64,000 nucleotides of DNA from Bacteroidota bacterium (GTDB lineage Bacteria > Bacteroidota > Bacteroidia > Chitinophagales > Chitinophagaceae): the NCBI GenBank assembly GCA_016183765.1, contig JACPEA010000011.1, forward strand, positions 620,001 through 684,000, written 5' to 3'. Positions 25,501 through 33,671 of this stretch are shown here, in pieces. The position numbers were made by a program, and so were the translations under genes. The notes beneath the pieces were generated by a model, which was not told the origin of the DNA, ran no database searches, and saw only the letters and a list, made by a program, of their open reading frames with translations. Each line of letters begins with the position of its first letter. Position 1 is the stretch's first letter.

Positions 25501-26125
25501 GCATTTTAAAGGGGTCCACATTGATCTGGATCTCTCTTTCGGGGGCACCCACAATATCTGCACGGCTGATCTCGGTCAGTTCCTCAAAATGGTCCTGCAT
25601 GTTATCAGCATACTTCTTCAGCGTCATCCCGTCATAGTCACCGCTTACGTTCACGTACATGATGGGCATTTCACTGAAGTCAAATTCCTGTACGTTGGGC
25701 AATTGGGTCAGGTCGGTGGGCAGATCGGTCTGCGCTTTGTCTATCGCGTCTTTTACTTTCTGCTTGGCTACTTCTGTTTTTACATCCGTATCGAACTCGA
25801 TGATGATGAGGGAGAAATCCTGCTGCGAGGTAGACTGGATCTTTTTCACTTTGGCGCCGCTGATACCCTTCAGTTGTTTTTCAATGGGACGCGTTACCAG
25901 GTTTTCCATATCCTTGGGCGAGGTTCCGAAATACACGGTACTAACACTGATGGTGGGCACCACGATATCCGGGAACTGCTCTTTGGGCAGGGTGTTGAAT
26001 TTATTCAGGCCATACAGTGAGATCAGTATGGTAATGATGTAGATCGCCGTACGGTTATCAACAGACCAACTGGTGGGTTTGAACTGTTTGAATTTTTTGG
26101 CGACACCTTCTATGAATGGATGCAT
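22565..26125 (-). CDS. RND multidrug efflux permease
   Basis: This 1186-residue inner-membrane transporter of the HAE1-like RND family uses the proton gradient to export drugs or other amphiphiles. Twelve transmembrane helices surround two large periplasmic loops. The proton-relay residues are present: the Asp pair in LGIIVDDAIVVIENTHR (TM4) and the Lys in GLAGIVIKNGILLIEF (TM10). It is longer than AcrB because of extra hydrophobic stretches in the middle (near residues 530-610) and at the C terminus. It is the last gene of the operon TetR-TolC-MFP-RND. The substrate is unknown. Confidence 0.94.
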   Translation of the reverse strand: MHPFIEGVAKKFKQFKPTSWSVDNRTAIYIITILISLYGLNKFNTLPKEQFPDIVVPTISVSTVYFGTSPKDMENLVTRPIEKQLKGISGAKVKKIQSTSQQDFSLIIIEFDTDVKTEVAKQKVKDAIDKAQTDLPTDLTQLPNVQEFDFSEMPIMYVNVSGDYDGMTLKKYADNMQDHFEELTEISRADIVGAPEREIQINVDPFKMQAAKLSFNDISNAISYENRDISGGLIEVGEMKRTIRVKGQFNSALDMRNIVVKNLQAAPIYLRDVAEIVDTVKETESYARLDGKNVVTLNIVKRSGENLINAADKIKAIVDEMKEKKELPPNLKIVITGDQSIKTKTSFHDLVNTIIIGFILVLVVLMFFMGVTNAFFVALSVPLSVFVAFLFLPLADSIVGTHITLNFIVLFALLFGLGIIVDDAIVVIENTHRIYNNGKVRIERAAKEAAGEVFIPVLAGTLTTLAPFFPLLLWKGIIGKFMIYLPTMLILTLAASLIVAFIINPVFAVSFMHPDGKEFDKPKKQIFRQPLFWVLIAFGILCNLAGWHAFGNFLLVVAGLMLLNRFVLREVIHNFQGKVLPGLMNSYEKMLHWVLKGARPARLMLWLFLLFPIALGLLILRNNPKPFFPSGDPNFVYVYLKMPIGTKTWATDSVTRMLEQRVQKVLGKELPGNEGAIVESVITNVAVSANNPRDNNRSTQSNLGRIQISFVEYEKRHGKSTAPLMAAIRKQMTGIPGATIEVKQEDAGPPTDPPVNIEVSGDNFDEIAKVAYDLQNHLDTNRIPGIEGLRMDVDLQNPEVTINIDRERALREGISTAQIGMEIRSAVFGKEASKLKDGEDEYKIQIRYNQLQRNNISDLMNMRLTFRDMSTMGIKQVPLNAVATVEYTNTSGGVKRKNVKRTIQIQSNITDPSLTVPVNVELAKKIEEFKDKTRIPSDVSIKQTGEGEQQAETMSFLGTSLLSALLLIFLILVLQFNSLSKPFIVLTEIFFSIIGVLIGYAVTGMSMATIMVGVGIIGLAGIVIKNGILLIEFTDELRGRGYKTRAAAIEAGKIRIIPVLLTALATMLGLLPLAVGFNIDFVSLLTHFNPHIFFGGDSVVFWGPLSWTIIFGLIFAFFLTLVMVPSMYLISERLRRPMEKFYGTKYVALLGFTGPFFFITVGIMFLVRRIQGKKVWLGKMKDSPTL

Positions 26126-26177
26126 ATTATTATTTTTAGTAGTCAGCTTGGTTTTTGTGAACTATTAGCGTAGCGAT

Positions 26178-26197
26178 CAGGGATCACTCACCACTCA
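26178..26197. repeat. Heptamer-repeat fragment between RND and MFP genes
   Basis: The stretch ACTCACCACTCACGATTCAC uses the same words as the right arm of the large palindrome at 30462-30507. It appears to be a partial copy of that repeat family lodged inside an operon. Confidence 0.55.
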
Positions 26198-26207
26198 CGA
26201 TTCACGT

Positions 26208-27407
26208 TTAATTAACCCGTAAGATCTGTCCGTCGTAAATGTTCTGGAAACCATCGGTGATCAGTTTTTCACCGGCGGTCAATCCACTTTTTATTTCGAT
26301 CAGGGCCTTGTATAATTCGCCTACTACAATGGTTCTTTTCCGGGCAACCAGTTTGCCGTTCTCGGTAACAGCTATGTAAACATATTTGCCTTTTTCATCG
26401 GTACCCACGGTATTTACCGGGATGGCGATGGCATTGTTGGCGCTGTAATCCAGGATGCGTACCTGTGCAATCTGGTTGGGGCGGATGGCCGGGTCGCGTG
26501 GCAGTTTGGCTTCGGCGCGGAACGAACGGTTATTGGGATCGATCACTTTACCGGATACAGAGATGTTGGTGCTGAAAGTCTTATTGATATCGGGTAACAG
26601 GATCTCCATGCTGGAACCCTGTTTGATCCTGCCGCTGTAGTTCTCGGGTACATCAGTTACGATCTTCAGGCTATTGGTATTAACGATCTTGATCTGCGGC
26701 ATGGTTCCGGAGAAACCGGTAAACAGTTCACCCACACGCACGTTCACATCATCTGCAATACCTTCCACATCACTGTAGATATTGGTTCCGCTCTGCTGTT
26801 CCTGCTGTACTTTAATGGACTCTTCCGCCGCTTTTACCTGTCTTTCCAGGGCCTCCACATTGGTTTTGGCACTGATGAGTTCTATCTCTGTACCAATACC
26901 CTGTTTCCATAGGTTGTTTCTCCTGTTATATACGTCCCTGGCAAAACCCAGCTGTGTTTTTACCGCTTCGGCATTCTGGCGCGAGGCAGCGATCTGTTGT
27001 TTCACAATGGCATCATCCAGTTTTAAGAGCAGCTGTCCTTTTTTTACAAAGTCACCTCTTTTTACATAGATGGCTTTTACCTGTCCGCCACCCAAACGTG
27101 GGGAGATATAAGAAATATCATCAGCATCAACTCTTCCCTGCAGGTCGATATAGTGTGAGAAATTCTGTGTGGTAATGTCGGCAATGCCTACCAGTTTGGC
27201 CACATCTTCTCTGGAAAAAGAGGTGTCGAGCAGGGAGATCTCTTTTTCAAGGGATTTCATCTTTTCGGTGATGATACTATGTTCTTTTTTCAGTTTGTCC
27301 AGTTCCGTCTTTTTAGCGGCCAATGAGCCATTGCCTTCCGTTTTATCGCCGCAGGCAGCCAGGACAAGCGAACCGCTGATGAAAATGATCTGTATGAACT
27401 TTTGCAT
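26208..27407 (-). CDS. RND periplasmic adaptor (membrane fusion lipoprotein)
   Basis: The 399-residue protein has a lipoprotein signal (lipobox LAAC, Cys at residue 19), so it is anchored in a membrane by lipid. A coiled-coil region (about 30-60) and a second hairpin (about 150-205) flank a split lipoyl domain (KAIYVKRGDFVKKGQLLLKL and later DDVNVRVGELF). Beta-barrel and membrane-proximal domains follow, ending in YDGQILRVN. It links the RND pump to the TolC channel. The genes on both sides are its partners. Confidence 0.93.
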   Translation of the reverse strand: MQKFIQIIFISGSLVLAACGDKTEGNGSLAAKKTELDKLKKEHSIITEKMKSLEKEISLLDTSFSREDVAKLVGIADITTQNFSHYIDLQGRVDADDISYISPRLGGGQVKAIYVKRGDFVKKGQLLLKLDDAIVKQQIAASRQNAEAVKTQLGFARDVYNRRNNLWKQGIGTEIELISAKTNVEALERQVKAAEESIKVQQEQQSGTNIYSDVEGIADDVNVRVGELFTGFSGTMPQIKIVNTNSLKIVTDVPENYSGRIKQGSSMEILLPDINKTFSTNISVSGKVIDPNNRSFRAEAKLPRDPAIRPNQIAQVRILDYSANNAIAIPVNTVGTDEKGKYVYIAVTENGKLVARKRTIVVGELYKALIEIKSGLTAGEKLITDGFQNIYDGQILRVN

Positions 27408-27435
27408 ATAGTAAGGTTTAGATAGTGTGTTTGGT

Positions 27436-28785
27436 TTATAATTTTCCGGTTGCTTTCAGGTAATCCACTTTGGCAATGATGGCGCTGTACAGTGAATTGA
27501 TGTAGTTGGTCTGTGCGGTCACCAGGTCGGTTTGTGCTGCAGTGATCTCGGTATTGGATCCGGTACCTACTTCAAATTTCTTCTTGGTCTGGTTGTAGAC
27601 CTCTTCGGCCAGCTGCATGTTTTTTTTCTGGAAACTCATGGTACTCAGTGCAGATTTGAAATTGATCTTTGCCTGCTCCACTTCACTGTCGATGGTCAGT
27701 TTCAGGTTGTCCAGCTGGTTCTCTGTCTGCTTCAGGTCGATCCTTGCTTTTTTGATGCGGGCACTTCTGGCAAAACCGTCGAAGATGGGAACAGACAGGT
27801 TAAAACCGAGATAGGAGGTGGTGTACCATTCACCGGTCTTGAACATGTCGAACTTATTGCGCTGTGCGTTTTTGCTGTAAGCGCCTATTGCCGACAGGGT
27901 AGGTACATAACTCAGCTGGTAACGTTTGATATTGTATTCGTTCAGCCTTTTGGCCAGTGAAAGGTATTGGAATTCTTTTCTGTCGGAGTGCTGGTAAACC
28001 GTATCGTTGGAAAAATCCTCCTGTACCTGCTCATCGGTGAGTTTGTCGGTAAGGACCAGTGTATCCTGTACCGGCATGCCCATGAGTGTCTTCAGTCCCA
28101 GGTAACCGATACTGATGCCATTCAGCGCTTTTGTTTTTTCTGTCTGCAGGTTAGCCAGTTGTACGGAGATCTTATCGAGGTCGAGTTTTTCGGCAAAACC
28201 GTTTTTGTACAGTTCGGTGGCGTCGTGACTCAGTTTCTGTAAACGGGCAATATTCGCATCCAGCAGTTCTATCTGCGTTTTGCTGAGCACCAGCTGGTAA
28301 TAGATCTTGTAGATGTTGGTCTTGATCATCTCTTCTGTCACTTCCTTGTTCTTTGTCTGGAAAGCAATGGAAGTAGCCCTTGCCTGCAGGGCGATGAAGA
28401 CCTGTCCATCGAACAGCAGCTGCTGCACCTGTATGCTGGCGGTGGAGTTGTATTTGGTACCAAACTGAACGGGTATATAGGTTCCGGCCGGCTGTCCAAA
28501 GATCTCTCCCGGCAACAGGGAAGTAGGCAGTTTGAGGTAATCGGTCATGCCAAAGCTGCCGTTAATGTTGGGAAGCGCCGCAGCGGTGATCTCGCGGTTG
28601 GTCTGTTGCTGGCTTTGTATATTCAGCAATGCATTCTTCACCTGCACATTGTTTCGCGCGGCATAATCCACTGCCTGGCGGATGGTGAATTCGTGTTTGG
28701 TGGGTGGTTGCGCAAGGACAAATGATCTGCCCACGCACAGGATAAAACCCAGGTACACGATTCTTGCTAATCCTCTTTTGGTCAT
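27436..28785 (-). CDS. TolC-family outer membrane efflux channel
   Basis: The protein has 449 residues from the ATG at 28783-28785, which opens a signal peptide (MTKRGLARIVYLGFILCVGR, then SFVLAQ). Two TolC/OEP repeats with long amphipathic helices follow. The start codon overlaps the stop of the TetR gene by four bases (ATGA), so the operon is translationally coupled. It provides the exit duct for the MFP-RND pump encoded downstream. Confidence 0.92.
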   Translation of the reverse strand: MTKRGLARIVYLGFILCVGRSFVLAQPPTKHEFTIRQAVDYAARNNVQVKNALLNIQSQQQTNREITAAALPNINGSFGMTDYLKLPTSLLPGEIFGQPAGTYIPVQFGTKYNSTASIQVQQLLFDGQVFIALQARATSIAFQTKNKEVTEEMIKTNIYKIYYQLVLSKTQIELLDANIARLQKLSHDATELYKNGFAEKLDLDKISVQLANLQTEKTKALNGISIGYLGLKTLMGMPVQDTLVLTDKLTDEQVQEDFSNDTVYQHSDRKEFQYLSLAKRLNEYNIKRYQLSYVPTLSAIGAYSKNAQRNKFDMFKTGEWYTTSYLGFNLSVPIFDGFARSARIKKARIDLKQTENQLDNLKLTIDSEVEQAKINFKSALSTMSFQKKNMQLAEEVYNQTKKKFEVGTGSNTEITAAQTDLVTAQTNYINSLYSAIIAKVDYLKATGKL

Positions 28786-29405
28786 AAAATGTTGGTTTTT
28801 GGTCTTTGTTGCTTGTATTTCTGTATCAGTTTCTGGCCTTTGGCGGTGGCCAGTCCGCATAAAAAGTTATCTGTTGTTTCAATGATCACGGTAGCCAGGC
28901 TGTGTTTGCCCAGAGGGAACTGTTCGTGATTGAATACCAGGAAAGTAGAAGCCAGTCTGAACCGGGTCATGATCTCTGTATTCACTTCCGCACGGTATAG
29001 GCCCTCTTCTTTGCCCTTCTCCAGGTTCTGCTTGATCATACTAAACAGGAACTTGTTTTTGAACTCGTTATATTTTTTAAAGGCATTGGGATGGTATTTC
29101 TCCATGTCAAAAATCACGCTCGGGTTCATGCGCGACAGCAATTCCTGCATCATGTCCATGGCCATAAAAATTTCGTCTATGGCGTTGCTGCTGTGGGCTT
29201 TGTGGTTGACACAGGTACATTCACTCTCATGTAATTCAATATCAATCACATCTTCCACCAGGCTGTCTTTGTCGGCATAAAACTGGTAAATGGTCTTTTT
29301 GCTCATTCCGAGCTGACTGGCCACTTCGTCCATGCTAACGCTGCGGATACCGTATCGCATGAACAATTCATGTGCCTTTTTCACGATTCTGTCCCTTACT
29401 TCCAT
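28782..29405 (-). CDS. TetR-family repressor of the efflux operon
   Basis: The 207-residue regulator has an N-terminal TetR helix-turn-helix (RIVKKAHELFMRYGIRSVSM, then DEVASQLGMSKKTIYQFYADKDSL). A helical ligand-binding domain follows, with Cys residues in the segment ESECTCVNH. It is the first gene of the efflux operon. A palindrome covers the promoter in front of it, so it probably represses its own operon until a pump substrate binds. Confidence 0.92.
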   Translation of the reverse strand: MEVRDRIVKKAHELFMRYGIRSVSMDEVASQLGMSKKTIYQFYADKDSLVEDVIDIELHESECTCVNHKAHSSNAIDEIFMAMDMMQELLSRMNPSVIFDMEKYHPNAFKKYNEFKNKFLFSMIKQNLEKGKEEGLYRAEVNTEIMTRFRLASTFLVFNHEQFPLGKHSLATVIIETTDNFLCGLATAKGQKLIQKYKQQRPKTNIL

Positions 29406-29425
29406 TATTTTTCTTGATTGGGGGC

Positions 29426-29462
29426 CAAAACTATGGAAACTTTATTCGTTACAAAAGTTTCC
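29426..29462 (-). promoter_or_regulatory. Promoter of the efflux operon overlapped by a TetR-type operator
   Basis: Reading leftward, TTTG (29452-29455) and TAGTTTTG (29426-29433) are 18 bp apart, close to the Bacteroidota consensus. GGAAACTTT (29435-29443) and AAAGTTTCC (29454-29462) form a perfect 9-bp inverted repeat with a 10-bp spacer. It covers the -33 element and the spacer, where a bound repressor would block RNA polymerase. It is 21 bp from the TetR start codon. Confidence 0.7.
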
Positions 29463-29624
29463 TATGATGTTTTTTGGTTATTTTTGTGTTAAGCGGTTCG
29501 GATAAAGGATGAATGAGAACAGAAATACTTACTGTTGTTAGTTTTAAAGGTGGCGGCGTTCTTGTTTCCCGGCCGGCCGTGGTATCCTGATTTCTTATTT
29601 ACTTTACAGCATAATACTAACTGA

Positions 29625-30269
29625 ATGGAACCGGCTCAACCCCGTATTACTATCCGTGTTTACCTGCGAAAACTGTTACAGTTCTTTTTCCAGGGATTGA
29701 TTGTGCTGGCGCCTATTGGCATTACGATCTGGGTAGTGCTGGGTCTGTTCAACTTTGTAGATAACATCCTGCCCAATATCATCCATACGGTGGCCCCCGC
29801 ATTGCTGCCGCAGGATGAGAGTGGTATCCCGAGAAAGATACCTGGCCTGGGTTTTTTGGTGGTGATTTTGCTGGTATTGTTTGTGGGATGGGTGTCTTCG
29901 TTATTTGTAGTGGGCCGACTGGTGGCTGTGCTGGATACGGTACTGGAGAAAACCCCCGGGATCAAATTCATTTATTCATCGGTAAAAGATTTCCTGGAAG
30001 CTTTTGCGGGCAATAAGAAGAAATTCGATAAGGCCGTACTGGTGAATATTGACGCACCAGATGTATGGCGTGTGGGTTTTATCACCCAGCAGAATGCACA
30101 TGAGTTTGGTTTGCCCGAACATGTAACCGTATATGTACCGCATTCTTATGCCATTTCCGGTATCACCTATATAGTCCCCCGCGAAAGGGTAAAACTGCTG
30201 CACAATGTAAGCGCCGCAGATGCCATGAAATATGCCGTTTCTGGCGGGGTGACGGATGTGCATGAATAG
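29625..30269 (+). CDS. DUF502 family membrane protein
   Basis: The 214-residue protein has two hydrophobic segments (about 18-40 and 68-90) and a soluble C-terminal part. The pattern LVLAPIGITIWVVLGLFNFVD, then IPGLGFLVVILLVLFVGW and YSSVKDFLEAFAG, is typical of DUF502, a family of bacterial and plant membrane proteins without a firm function in bacteria. It is followed by a large palindrome, which may end its transcript. Confidence 0.87.
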   Translation: MEPAQPRITIRVYLRKLLQFFFQGLIVLAPIGITIWVVLGLFNFVDNILPNIIHTVAPALLPQDESGIPRKIPGLGFLVVILLVLFVGWVSSLFVVGRLVAVLDTVLEKTPGIKFIYSSVKDFLEAFAGNKKKFDKAVLVNIDAPDVWRVGFITQQNAHEFGLPEHVTVYVPHSYAISGITYIVPRERVKLLHNVSAADAMKYAVSGGVTDVHE

Positions 30270-30270
30270 T

Positions 30271-30507
30271 GAGGCTTGAGTCGTGAATCGTCAGTCGTGA
30301 GTCGTGAGTGGTCAGTGGTGAGTAGGGAGTAGGGAGTATTTGTGAATGGCTGTCCCCCCTTATTGGCCATTCACCATTCACAATTGACGACTCTCCACTC
30401 ACCTCCCTATTGCCCATTCACCATTGCCCATTGACACTTAAGTGCCAGCCTGTAACTTCCCACTCACCACTGACCACTCACGACTGACGATTCACGACTG
30501 ACGCCTC
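30271..30507 (+). repeat. Large heptamer-built palindrome between DUF502 gene and serC
   Basis: The left arm (30271-30323, 53 bp) and right arm (30462-30507, 46 bp) are inverted copies. They are nearly identical except that the left arm has one extra 7-bp unit (CGTGAGT). Both are made of words such as GTCGTGA, GTGGTGA and GTCAGTC. Inside are shorter inverted repeats (TGAATGGC / GCCATTCA) and CCCATTCACCATT-type words. No coding sequence is visible. The whole would fold into a long imperfect hairpin or cruciform. Confidence 0.85.
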
Positions 30508-30532
30508 CCGGTTCAAGTTCCATAAATCCGGT

Positions 30533-30540
30533 TACCTTTG
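30533..30540 (+). promoter_or_regulatory. -7 element of serC
   Basis: TACCTTTG matches TAnnTTTG exactly and lies 17 bases before the serC ATG, implying a very short leader. No good TTTG was seen at -33; the palindrome ends about 25 bp upstream. Confidence 0.5.
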
Positions 30541-30557
30541 CGCCTCAAGCAACCTTT

Positions 30558-31628
30558 ATGAAACTCCATAATTTCAATTCAGGCCCTTCCATTCTGCCAC
30601 AGTCAGTGCTGGAGCAGGCTTCCCGCTCGATCCTCAATTTCAATGATACCGGTTTGTCGATCCTGGAGATCGGGCATCGCACACCTCTGTTCGGTGAGGT
30701 ATTGCAGGAAGCCGTGAGTTCGGTAAAAAAACTGATGCAGCTGGATGACAGTTATGAAGTACTTTTTCTGCATGGAGGTGCCACCACCCAGTTCATGCAG
30801 GTGCCAATGAACCTGCTGGATGATGGGGAAACGGCTGCCTATTGCAACAATGGTATCTGGGGCAAAAAAGCCATCGGCGAAGCCTCCCTGTTTGGGAAAG
30901 TGGAAGTGGTGGCCGACAGCTCAGACAGGAACCATACATATATACAAAAGTCATTTGCTATCCCGGAGAATGCCCAATACCTGCATATTACCTCCAACAA
31001 TACCGTAGAAGGTACACAATGGCACCAATACCCGGAAACCACAGTGCCGCTGGTGGCGGATATGAGCAGTGATATTTTCAGTCGCCCCGTCGATTTCCGT
31101 AAGTTTTCGCTGATCTATGCCGGCGCCCAGAAAAATATGGGCGCTGCGGGGGTGAACCTGGTAGTGGTAAAAAAAGAGATCCTGGGTAAGATCCAGCGCC
31201 GGATCCCTGCCATAATGGATTACCGGAAACATATTGAGGCAGGATCGCTGATGAATACCCCGCCGGTTTTTGCTGTATATGTGAGTATGCTCACCCTGCG
31301 CTGGATCCTGGAACAGGGCGGCCTGGCCGAAATGGAGCGCCGGATGCTGGAGAAATCGAACCTTTTATACAATACCATCGATAGCCTGCCAATGTTTAAA
31401 GCATTGGTTGCCAAGGAAGATCGCAGCCATATGAATGCCGTCTTCTTTCTCAGCAAGCCCGATCTGGAAGCGCCTTTCCTCGACCTCTGTAAAAAAGAAG
31501 GGATGGTAGGGGTAAAAGGATACCGTACAGTGGGAGGCATACGGGTAAGTATGTACAATGCACTCCCCCTCGAAAGCGTACAGTTCTTCTGCGACCTGAT
31601 GAAGGTTTTTGCCTCCCGCAACGGGTAA
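30558..31628 (+). CDS. serC: Phosphoserine aminotransferase
   Basis: SerC converts 3-phosphohydroxypyruvate and glutamate to phosphoserine, the second step of serine synthesis, and also acts in pyridoxal phosphate synthesis. The 356 residues fit. The PLP Lys is near residue 192 in LIYAGAQKNMGAAG. NFNSGPSILPQSVL at the start and HGGATTQFMQVPMNLL are characteristic. A DUF1015 gene, often found near serine-pathway genes in Bacteroidota, lies about 8 kb downstream, but serA is not in the window. Confidence 0.96.
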   Translation: MKLHNFNSGPSILPQSVLEQASRSILNFNDTGLSILEIGHRTPLFGEVLQEAVSSVKKLMQLDDSYEVLFLHGGATTQFMQVPMNLLDDGETAAYCNNGIWGKKAIGEASLFGKVEVVADSSDRNHTYIQKSFAIPENAQYLHITSNNTVEGTQWHQYPETTVPLVADMSSDIFSRPVDFRKFSLIYAGAQKNMGAAGVNLVVVKKEILGKIQRRIPAIMDYRKHIEAGSLMNTPPVFAVYVSMLTLRWILEQGGLAEMERRMLEKSNLLYNTIDSLPMFKALVAKEDRSHMNAVFFLSKPDLEAPFLDLCKKEGMVGVKGYRTVGGIRVSMYNALPLESVQFFCDLMKVFASRNG

Positions 31629-31700
31629 TTTTGACAAACGGTTGTATTTGGTACGGATTTTGTACTAATTTTGGACCATAAAACGATTTTGGTCGAAAAT

Positions 31701-32294
31701 ATGATAGTGGCAAAAGACGATAGTATCCGTGACGAGATCCTGAAACAGGCCCAACAACTATTCCGGCAGTTTGGCGTTAAAAAGACGACCATGGAAGATA
31801 TTGCCAAAGCTATGGGCAAGGGCAAGAGTACCCTCTATTATTACTACTGCAGTAAGGAAGATATCTTCGATGCCGTCATTCTTAAAGAAATGGCAGAGGT
31901 ATTCAGCCAGGTGAAACAGGGGGTGGAAAAAGCGGTAACGGCTGAAGACAAACTGCGGGCTTTTACGCTGACCAAGATCAAGGCAGTTCAGAAATATGCC
32001 AATCTCTGCAAGATCATAAAAGGCGAAGTGCAGGAAAACTTCCGTTGTATGAAACACCTGCATACGGAATATGATACCCAGGAAGTGAACCTGGTAAAAG
32101 AGATCCTGGCGTTTGGTATTGCCAATGGTGAGTTTGACGGAACGATCCGTAAAGAACTGGATGTGCTGTCTTCCGTAATGGTGACCACCTTACGTGGACT
32201 GGAGAGAGAAATATTCATTGAGGGGCATTATGCCAAACTGGAAACCAGGATGGAATCGATCATGAATATCCTGATCAAAGGTTTGAAGCCTTAG
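31701..32294 (+). CDS. TetR-family regulator upstream of the inositol-lipid operon
   Basis: The regulator has 197 residues from the ATG at 31701; an upstream TTG frame is less likely. The N-terminal helix-turn-helix (ILKQAQQLFRQFGVKKTTME, then DIAKAMGKGKSTLYYYYCSKEDIF) is of TetR type, and the C-terminal helical domain would bind a ligand. A -7-like TAATTTTG sits about 30 bases upstream with a TTG 21 bp further. ino1 starts 51 bases after its stop codon, so it may control or be co-transcribed with the inositol-lipid genes. No clear operator palindrome was found. Confidence 0.9.
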   Translation: MIVAKDDSIRDEILKQAQQLFRQFGVKKTTMEDIAKAMGKGKSTLYYYYCSKEDIFDAVILKEMAEVFSQVKQGVEKAVTAEDKLRAFTLTKIKAVQKYANLCKIIKGEVQENFRCMKHLHTEYDTQEVNLVKEILAFGIANGEFDGTIRKELDVLSSVMVTTLRGLEREIFIEGHYAKLETRMESIMNILIKGLKP

Positions 32295-32345
32295 GCTGCA
32301 TACCGTAGCATTCTGTTATCAATAGAAAACACTAACACGACTTAT

Positions 32346-33671
32346 ATGAAAGAGAACATTCAACCCGCCGATGGAAAACTTGGCATCCTGTTACCTGGTC
32401 TTGGCGCTGTGGCTACTACCATGATCGCAGGTGTAATTGCTGTGAACAAGGGTTTGTCGCAGCCGATCGGTGCCCTTACGCAGATGGGTAATATCCGCCT
32501 GGGTAAGCGTACCGAGAACCGTTACCCGCTGATCAAGGATTTTGTGCCCCTGGCCGAACTGAACAATATTGCTTTTGGTGGATGGGACGTATACTCAGAT
32601 AATGTATACGAATCTGCCATGAATGCCAAAGTGCTCGATGCCGGCCTGCTCAATGCCATCAAACCGGAACTGGAAGCCATTGTTCCGATGAAAGCAGTAT
32701 TCGACAAATCCTATGTAAAGAACCTGGATGGCAAGAACATCAAACAGGCGGCCACCAAATTCGACCTGGCCAAAGAAGTGATGGACGATATTGAGAATTT
32801 CCGCGATGCCAACGGCTGCAGCCGCGTAGTAATTGTCTGGTGCGGCTCTACTGAAAAATACATAGAGGAAACCGAAGTGCATGCTACCATTGGATCTTTT
32901 GAGGAAGGTTTGCGCAACAACGATCCTGCGATCTCTCCCAGTATGATCTATGCCTATGCCGCATTGAAACTGGGTGTGCCTTTTGCCAATGGCGCCCCCA
33001 ACCTTACCTGCGATATCCCTGCCCTGATGGACCTGGCCAAAGAAACCGGCACACCGATCGGCGGCAAGGATTTTAAAACCGGTCAGACCTTGATGAAGAC
33101 CATCGTAGCGCCCGGATTACATGCCCGCGCACTGGGTGTGCGTGGCTGGTTTTCTACCAATATCCTCGGCAACCGTGATGGCCTGGTACTGGATGATCCG
33201 GATAATTTCAAAACCAAAGAGGTTTCCAAGCTGAGCGTGCTGGAAGATATCCTGCAGCCGGAGATCAACCCCGGCCTGTATGGCGACCTGTACCATAAAG
33301 TACGGATCAACTATTATCCTCCGCATGGCGATAATAAGGAGAGCTGGGACAATATCGACATTTTCGGATGGCTGGGTTACGGCATGCAGATCAAGATCAA
33401 CTTCCTCTGCCGCGATTCCATCCTGGCTGCGCCGATCGTACTTGACCTGGCCCTGTTCATGGACCTGGCCAAACGCGCAAATATGTCGGGTATACAGGAG
33501 TGGTTGTCGTTCTATTTCAAATCACCGCAAACCGCGCCAGGCCTGCGTCCGGAGCATGATATCTTCAAACAGCTGATCAAGCTGCAGAATACCTTGCGCC
33601 ATATCATGGGTGAAGACCTGATCACGCACCTGGGACTGGATTATTACCAGGACCTGGTAGAAGCTTTATGA
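32346..33671 (+). CDS. ino1: myo-Inositol-1-phosphate synthase
   Basis: This enzyme converts glucose-6-phosphate to inositol-1-phosphate with bound NAD, the entry step of inositol synthesis. The 441 residues carry the NAD-binding Gly-rich motif GILLPGLGAVATTM near residue 15, and the core segments CSRVVIVWCGSTEKYIE and IGGKDFKTGQTLMKT. It is the first of six tightly packed genes; its stop overlaps the start of the pgpA-like gene (ATGA). Its product would feed the CDP-alcohol phosphotransferase encoded downstream, giving phosphatidylinositol phosphate. Confidence 0.95.
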   Translation: MKENIQPADGKLGILLPGLGAVATTMIAGVIAVNKGLSQPIGALTQMGNIRLGKRTENRYPLIKDFVPLAELNNIAFGGWDVYSDNVYESAMNAKVLDAGLLNAIKPELEAIVPMKAVFDKSYVKNLDGKNIKQAATKFDLAKEVMDDIENFRDANGCSRVVIVWCGSTEKYIEETEVHATIGSFEEGLRNNDPAISPSMIYAYAALKLGVPFANGAPNLTCDIPALMDLAKETGTPIGGKDFKTGQTLMKTIVAPGLHARALGVRGWFSTNILGNRDGLVLDDPDNFKTKEVSKLSVLEDILQPEINPGLYGDLYHKVRINYYPPHGDNKESWDNIDIFGWLGYGMQIKINFLCRDSILAAPIVLDLALFMDLAKRANMSGIQEWLSFYFKSPQTAPGLRPEHDIFKQLIKLQNTLRHIMGEDLITHLGLDYYQDLVEAL

